A DNA stretch of 9,728 bases from NCBI GenBank assembly GCA_937925385.1, contig CALEWN010000032.1:1-9728 (forward strand). The letters are read 5' to 3'. Of this stretch, positions 6,447-9,728 are shown one piece after another. A program made the position numbers and the translations under genes. The notes under the pieces were generated by a model. That model made no database searches. It saw nothing but the letters and a program-made list of their open reading frames with translations, and was not told the origin of the DNA. Each line of letters begins with the position of its first letter. Within the stretch, counting starts at the first letter, position 1. Origin of the DNA: an uncultured Senegalimassilia sp. (lineage in GTDB: Bacteria > Actinomycetota > Coriobacteriia > Coriobacteriales > Eggerthellaceae).

Positions 6447-7496
6447 ATGGCGCTTACGTTTGCTGACTTTCTCGCACAGGCTATGGCTCAGCCTATCCTG
6501 TTCGTCATTTTGGTGCTCATCATCGGCGTTACCGCGGTGTCCGGCGCAACCGATGCGCCGAACGCCATCGCGACGGTGGTCTCCACACGTTGCCTTAAAC
6601 CGAACACGGCAATCGGCTTGGCCGCCGTGTTCAACTTCGTCGGCCTGGTGGGCATGACGTTCATCTCCACGGCGGTGGCGAAGACCATGTTCGGCATGGT
6701 CGACTTCTCGGGAAACACCGATGCCGCCTTGCTTGCCCTGGTGGCGGCCATGATCGGCGCCATAGGCTGGGGCATCTTCTGCTGGTTCTTCGGCATCCCC
6801 TGTTCGAAATCGCACTCCCTTATCGCCGGCATCACCGGCGGCGCGGTGGCCATGAACGGCTGGGCGGGCGTCGTGCCCTCCGAGTGGGTGAAGGTCATCT
6901 ACGGCATGGTGTTCTCCCTGCTGGCGGGCTTTGCGCTGGGCTGGGTGTTCACGAAGATCATCGAGCGCGTGTTCGAGATGGCCAACCGCCAGGCGGCCAA
7001 CATCGCCTTCACCGCCATCCAGGACCTGTGCGCGGTGGCGCTGTCGTTTCTGCACGGTGCGCAGGACGGCCAGAAATTCATGTCCATCGCCATGCTGGGC
7101 ATCGCGCTTTCCTTCGGCAGTTCCACGCCCGATGCGGGCGGCTTCCCCATGTGGGTCATGATCACGTGCTCGCTGGCCATCTCGGCCGGCACGGTGGTGG
7201 GCGGCAAGCGCATCATCAAGTCCGTGGGTATGGACATGGTCAAGCTGGAGAAGTACCAGGGCGTGGCCGCCAACTTCTCCACGGTGTTCACGCTGCTGTT
7301 CGCAAGCCTCACCGGCATGCCGGTGTCCACGGGCCACTGCAACACGTCGGCCATCATGGGCGTGGGCGCCAGCCGCTCCATCAAGCGCGTGAACTGGAGC
7401 ATCGCCAAGAACATGCTGCTGGCGTGGGTGATCACGTTCCCCGCATGCGGCCTCATCGGCTTCGTGCTGGCGAAGCTGTTCATGATGCTGGCGTAA
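6447..7496 (+). CDS. Pit/PHO4-family inorganic phosphate (or related anion) permease
   Basis: A 349-residue, very hydrophobic inner-membrane protein with the Pit (PHO4) inverted-repeat plan. The paired signature regions are recognisable: SGATDAPNAIATVVSTRCL (32-50), IPCSKSHSLIAG (117-128), HGAQDGQKFM (203-212) and GMPVSTGHCNTSAIMGVG (290-307). In E. coli PitA these are NGFHDTANAVATVIYTR, SSSHTLIG, HGANDGQK and GMPVSTTHVLSSS. So the fold is clear but several ligand-region residues differ (see findings). Family members move phosphate, often as a metal-phosphate, coupled to H+ or Na+; substrate here is inferred only. ATG 6447 is chosen for GGGGA (6437-6441) 5 bases upstream; a TTG at 6393 and an ATG at 6435 are in frame but have weaker sites. 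No DUF47/PhoU-like partner gene is adjacent. A terminator follows. Confidence 0.88.
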   Translation: MALTFADFLAQAMAQPILFVILVLIIGVTAVSGATDAPNAIATVVSTRCLKPNTAIGLAAVFNFVGLVGMTFISTAVAKTMFGMVDFSGNTDAALLALVAAMIGAIGWGIFCWFFGIPCSKSHSLIAGITGGAVAMNGWAGVVPSEWVKVIYGMVFSLLAGFALGWVFTKIIERVFEMANRQAANIAFTAIQDLCAVALSFLHGAQDGQKFMSIAMLGIALSFGSSTPDAGGFPMWVMITCSLAISAGTVVGGKRIIKSVGMDMVKLEKYQGVAANFSTVFTLLFASLTGMPVSTGHCNTSAIMGVGASRSIKRVNWSIAKNMLLAWVITFPACGLIGFVLAKLFMMLA

Positions 7497-7551
7497 AGCC
7501 GAGCCCGCTGCTTGTCGGCGCTATCGGGGTTTCGGCTTCGATCGCTTTTCG

Positions 7552-7599
7552 AACCGCTTCTCGTTTCCTGGGGCAACCAGGGGCGGAAGGCGGTTTTTT
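7552..7599 (+). terminator. Intrinsic terminator after the Pit gene
   Basis: Outer stem AACCGC (7552-7557) with GCGGTT (7590-7595), an inner CCTGG/CCAGG stem near 7567-7580, and a run of six T (7594-7599). It lies 55 bases after the stop at 7496. This is the clearest intrinsic terminator in the window, and it separates the permease from the lipoprotein gene. Confidence 0.8.
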
Positions 7600-7717
7600 G
7601 TTGCCTGGGTTTGCATTCCCAACGGGAGGGCAACGGAATGGCGGCGTGCTGTGAACGGGTCGGTTATGCCGCGGAAACGGTAGCAGGACACGCGAGGTGC
7701 GGGGCTTTCGCCGCTTC

Positions 7718-7723
7718 TATACT
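7718..7723 (+). promoter_or_regulatory. Candidate -10 box of the lipoprotein gene
   Basis: TATACT, 46 bases before ATG 7770, same hexamer as upstream of lysR. The -35 region (about 7695-7700) is poor. The rest of 7600-7769 shows no gene. Confidence 0.45.
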
Positions 7724-7769
7724 GCGGCGTCGGGCAATAGGGCCCGAACGGACGCGATAGGAGCGCAAC

Positions 7770-8294
7770 ATGAACGAGAAGCATATCAAGGGCGTGCAGC
7801 GTGCATCTGCGGCGGTGGCGATAGCGGCGACGCTGGCCATAACGGGCGGCGCGCTTGCCGGCTGCAGCGGCAACTCGAACGATGACAACGGCCAGGTGGT
7901 GGAGGAGTCCGCCGTGGTCGAGCAGGGCGACGGCGGCGCAGCGAGCGCGGACCCCGTGATGGTCGCCAAGGTGATTCAGGAAGTGACCGGCGCATATGTG
8001 GGCCAGACTGATGATGGCGCGACGGTGTACTACGCGCTCACTGACGACGGGACCCAACGCATCCTTGCGGTGCGGGCCGCCGACGGCACCTACGAGTCGT
8101 GGGTGGGCAACGCCACTTCAAACGGCGAAGAGATCACCATCACCGACGCGCCTTCCGGCAACACCATCTCTTTCCGCTTCACCCCGCAGGAGGGCGACTC
8201 GGCCCTGATCGATCTGGGCGACAGGGGCCAGGCCGTGGTGGCGCAATGCCCGCTTGAGGTAGTCACGGACGTGGTAGAGGTTGCCGAAGGCTAG
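7770..8294 (+). CDS. Small lipoprotein of unknown function
   Basis: A 174-residue protein with a lipoprotein signal: basic start MNEKHIKGVQR, hydrophobic core (about 13-28) and lipobox LAGC with the acylated Cys at 32. A flexible acidic linker (about 33-62, rich in Asn, Asp, Glu and Gly) leads to a beta-rich domain of about 100 residues (66-165). This shows Tyr/Gly and Asp-Gly turns such as GAYVGQTDDGATVYYAL, RAADGTYESWVG and DAPSGNTISFRF, suggesting a small antiparallel barrel or sandwich. One further Cys (160) is in the domain. AGGAG (7759-7763) lies 6 bases before ATG 7770. It stands alone between the Pit terminator and the CLC gene, with its own -10-like box. I do not recognise a named family; it should sit on the outer face of the membrane. 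Confidence 0.85.
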   Translation: MNEKHIKGVQRASAAVAIAATLAITGGALAGCSGNSNDDNGQVVEESAVVEQGDGGAASADPVMVAKVIQEVTGAYVGQTDDGATVYYALTDDGTQRILAVRAADGTYESWVGNATSNGEEITITDAPSGNTISFRFTPQEGDSALIDLGDRGQAVVAQCPLEVVTDVVEVAEG

Positions 8295-8497
8295 GGTGCT
8301 GCGTGCTCTAGGGCCTTGCGGTTGTGTGGGGCCGTCGCATGTGGCGTGCGTCGGCGCCGAGCGCTGAGGCGGATTCACCCCTGAGTCCTTGCGCGCGGCG
8401 GCTTCGCCTTGGGCTTATTGCGGGTCAAGCCCGCCCCTTGCGGCTTGGGCGTGTCGTGTTGGGGGAGGGTCCTTGGCTTGCCAGGCGGGTCAACGGT

Positions 8498-8503
8498 TAC
8501 AAT
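8498..8503 (+). promoter_or_regulatory. Candidate -10 box of the CLC gene
   Basis: TACAAT with a TTGGCT at 8473-8478 (19-bp spacer) as a weak -35. It would give a leader of about 56 bases before ATG 8566. The preceding stretch 8295-8470 shows no gene and no clear terminator for the lipoprotein gene. Confidence 0.4.
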
Positions 8504-8565
8504 ATGGCTGACATATCCGCAATGCTGCGCGCCCCCGGTTCGCAGCTTAATGCCAAGGGGTTTTC

Positions 8566-9728
8566 ATGGGCAAGCTTGCCAAGCCGGCGAACCGGCTGCT
8601 GTTCGCGTTGTGCGTGTTGATCACGGGCGCCATCGCCGGCGCGTTCGTGTGGGCGTTCTTCTTCTGCATGGACATCGGCTTGGGCCTTTTGTGGGAGAAG
8701 CTGCCGCAGATGCTCGGGGCGGCGGCGGGCAGGGAGGTCCCGGCGCTGGCGTCGGGACCGTTCGGCTTCGCCGCATGGCCGCTGATTGTGTGCCTGATCG
8801 GCGGCCTTGCCATCGGGCTGTACGACAAGCATGTCGGCTTCGCCCCTGAGGAATTGAACGTGGTCATGGGCAAGGTGAAAGGCGATGGGCGTTACCCTTA
8901 CGACCACCTTGGCAAGCGTTCGCTTTCGGCGCTGCTGCCGCTGCTGTTCGGCGGCAGCGTGGGCCCCGAGGCGGGCCTGACGGGCGTGATCGCCGGTTTG
9001 TGCACGTGGGTGGGCGACCGCATGCGCCGCTTCGGCGCCGACTTCCGCGCCATGACCGTGGCTGGCACGCAGGCGGCGCTGACGGCCTTGTTCACTGCCC
9101 CGCTCTACGGCTTCGCCGCGCCTCTTGCGGGTACCGCCGACGGGCGCGTGCCGGAAGGCGAGGTGGACATCAAGCTGCCGCGCGCCGGCAAGGCGGCGGT
9201 GTACCTGTGCGCCGTGGTGGGCGCACTCGGCGCGTTCTTCGGGCTTGCCGAGCTGATCGGCGGCGGGGGCGGGCTGCCGCGTTTCACGGCCGCCAACGTG
9301 GGGCAGCGTGAGCTTGCGTGGCTGGTGCCGTTGGCGCTTGCGGGCACGGCCTGCGGCTGGGCATACCACGCTTCGGGCGCGGCTGCCGGAGCGCTGGCGC
9401 GCCGTATGGGCGACAGGCCCGTCGCCAAGGCGATGCTGGCAGGCTTTGCCCTGGCGCTTTGCGGCATGGCGCTTCCCTACACCATGTTCGCCGGCGAAAC
9501 GCAGTCCACCCTGCTCATGGCGCGCTGGACCGCAATCCCGGCGGGCGCGTTGGTGGCCACGGGCTTCGTGAAGGCGGCGCTCACGCCCGCGTGCATCAAG
9601 CTTGGCTGGCGCGGCGGTCATTTCTTCCCGGTCATCTTCTCGGGAATCGCGCTCGGCTACGGCTTTGCCCAAATCAGCGGCGCCGACGCGGTGTTCTGCG
9701 TTGCCGCGTGCCCCTCGGCGCTTATGGG
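8566..9728 (+). CDS. CLC-family (YfeO-like) anion channel/transporter, C-terminus missing
   Basis: An open frame of 387 codons from ATG 8566 runs past the right edge with no stop. AAGGGG (8555-8560) lies 5 bases before the start. The protein is a multi-helix membrane protein of the CLC fold. It resembles E. coli YfeO: LLWEKLPQMLG (41-51; YfeO LLWQRLPGTLG), FGGSVGPEAGLTG (128-140; YfeO GGVSLGPEHPIM) and WRGGHFFPVIFSGIALG (348-364; YfeO FRGGRIFPAVFVGVALG). Glu135 in GPEAG sits where CLC-ec1 has the gating Glu148, and GHFFP is the GxFxP anion-site motif. The N-terminal GSGIP motif is not seen. The later helices, including the position of the central tyrosine, are outside the window. Cl-, another halide or fluoride are possible substrates. 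Confidence 0.87.
   Translation, partial: MGKLAKPANRLLFALCVLITGAIAGAFVWAFFFCMDIGLGLLWEKLPQMLGAAAGREVPALASGPFGFAAWPLIVCLIGGLAIGLYDKHVGFAPEELNVVMGKVKGDGRYPYDHLGKRSLSALLPLLFGGSVGPEAGLTGVIAGLCTWVGDRMRRFGADFRAMTVAGTQAALTALFTAPLYGFAAPLAGTADGRVPEGEVDIKLPRAGKAAVYLCAVVGALGAFFGLAELIGGGGGLPRFTAANVGQRELAWLVPLALAGTACGWAYHASGAAAGALARRMGDRPVAKAMLAGFALALCGMALPYTMFAGETQSTLLMARWTAIPAGALVATGFVKAALTPACIKLGWRGGHFFPVIFSGIALGYGFAQISGADAVFCVAACPSALM

Noticed and set aside
7600..7634. GTTGCC/GGCAAC inverted repeat after the Pit terminator
   Set aside because: Six-base arms with a 23-base spacer and no link to a promoter or start codon; too weak to call.
8411..8432. GGGCTT/AAGCCC stem after the lipoprotein gene as terminator
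   Set aside because: Six pairs, a 10-base loop and no T-run on either strand; likely a chance stem in GC-rich DNA. The weaker stem at 8291-8311, overlapping the lipoprotein stop, was set aside for the same reason.
8497..9672. Minus-strand open frame (391 codons) opposite the CLC gene
   Set aside because: Low-complexity Arg/His/Ala/Gln-rich shadow; the plus-strand frame encodes a clear CLC protein that lacks a stop only because the window ends.

Overview
The window is GC-rich bacterial DNA with G or C at most third codon positions. Gene content (class III fructose-bisphosphatase, LuxS, a Pit-family permease, a LysR regulator, a YfeO-like CLC protein, a bactofilin-like surface protein) and TATACT/TACAAT-like -10 boxes point to a high-GC Gram-positive, most likely a Coriobacteriia/Eggerthellaceae gut anaerobe. 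That placement is inferred from family knowledge, not from a marker gene. No rRNA, tRNA, IS element, CRISPR array or prophage gene was seen; this looks like chromosomal core and near-core sequence.

Layout. (1) 1-687, minus: 5' part of a gene for a membrane-anchored or exported bactofilin-like beta-helix protein, running off the left edge. (2) 688-937: divergent control region with a 25-bp dyad centred about 65 bp from the inferred start sites on both sides, a palindromic -10-like box and an alternating CG/TG tract. (3) 938-1849, plus: LysR-type regulator. (4) 1866-3937, minus: luxS, then mtnN (pfs), then rsmJ, read in that order. (5) 3938-4220: divergent luxS/fbp control region with a luxS leader hairpin and a G-rich tract. 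(6) 4221-6176, plus: class III fructose-1,6-bisphosphatase, followed by a strong hairpin. (7) 6447-7496, plus: Pit/PHO4 permease with altered signature motifs, preceded by an inverted repeat and followed by a canonical terminator. (8) 7770-8294, plus: small lipoprotein of unknown function. (9) 8566-9728, plus: CLC-family anion transporter, cut by the right edge.

How the genes fit together. MtnN removes adenine from S-adenosylhomocysteine, and LuxS splits the resulting S-ribosylhomocysteine into homocysteine and the AI-2 precursor DPD. RsmJ is a SAM-dependent rRNA methyltransferase, so a producer of S-adenosylhomocysteine sits beside the enzymes that dispose of it. Fbp gives the irreversible step of gluconeogenesis. 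The Pit-like and CLC-like genes encode membrane transport. The LysR gene probably regulates itself and the divergent surface-protein gene.

Two real genes run off the window edges (left bactofilin-like, right CLC). No wholly new system is claimed. The best leads are the symmetric LysR/bactofilin promoter, the divergent Pit signature residues, rsmJ inside an AI-2/methyl-cycle cluster, and the CLC protein that keeps its gating glutamate but not the proton-pathway glutamate.
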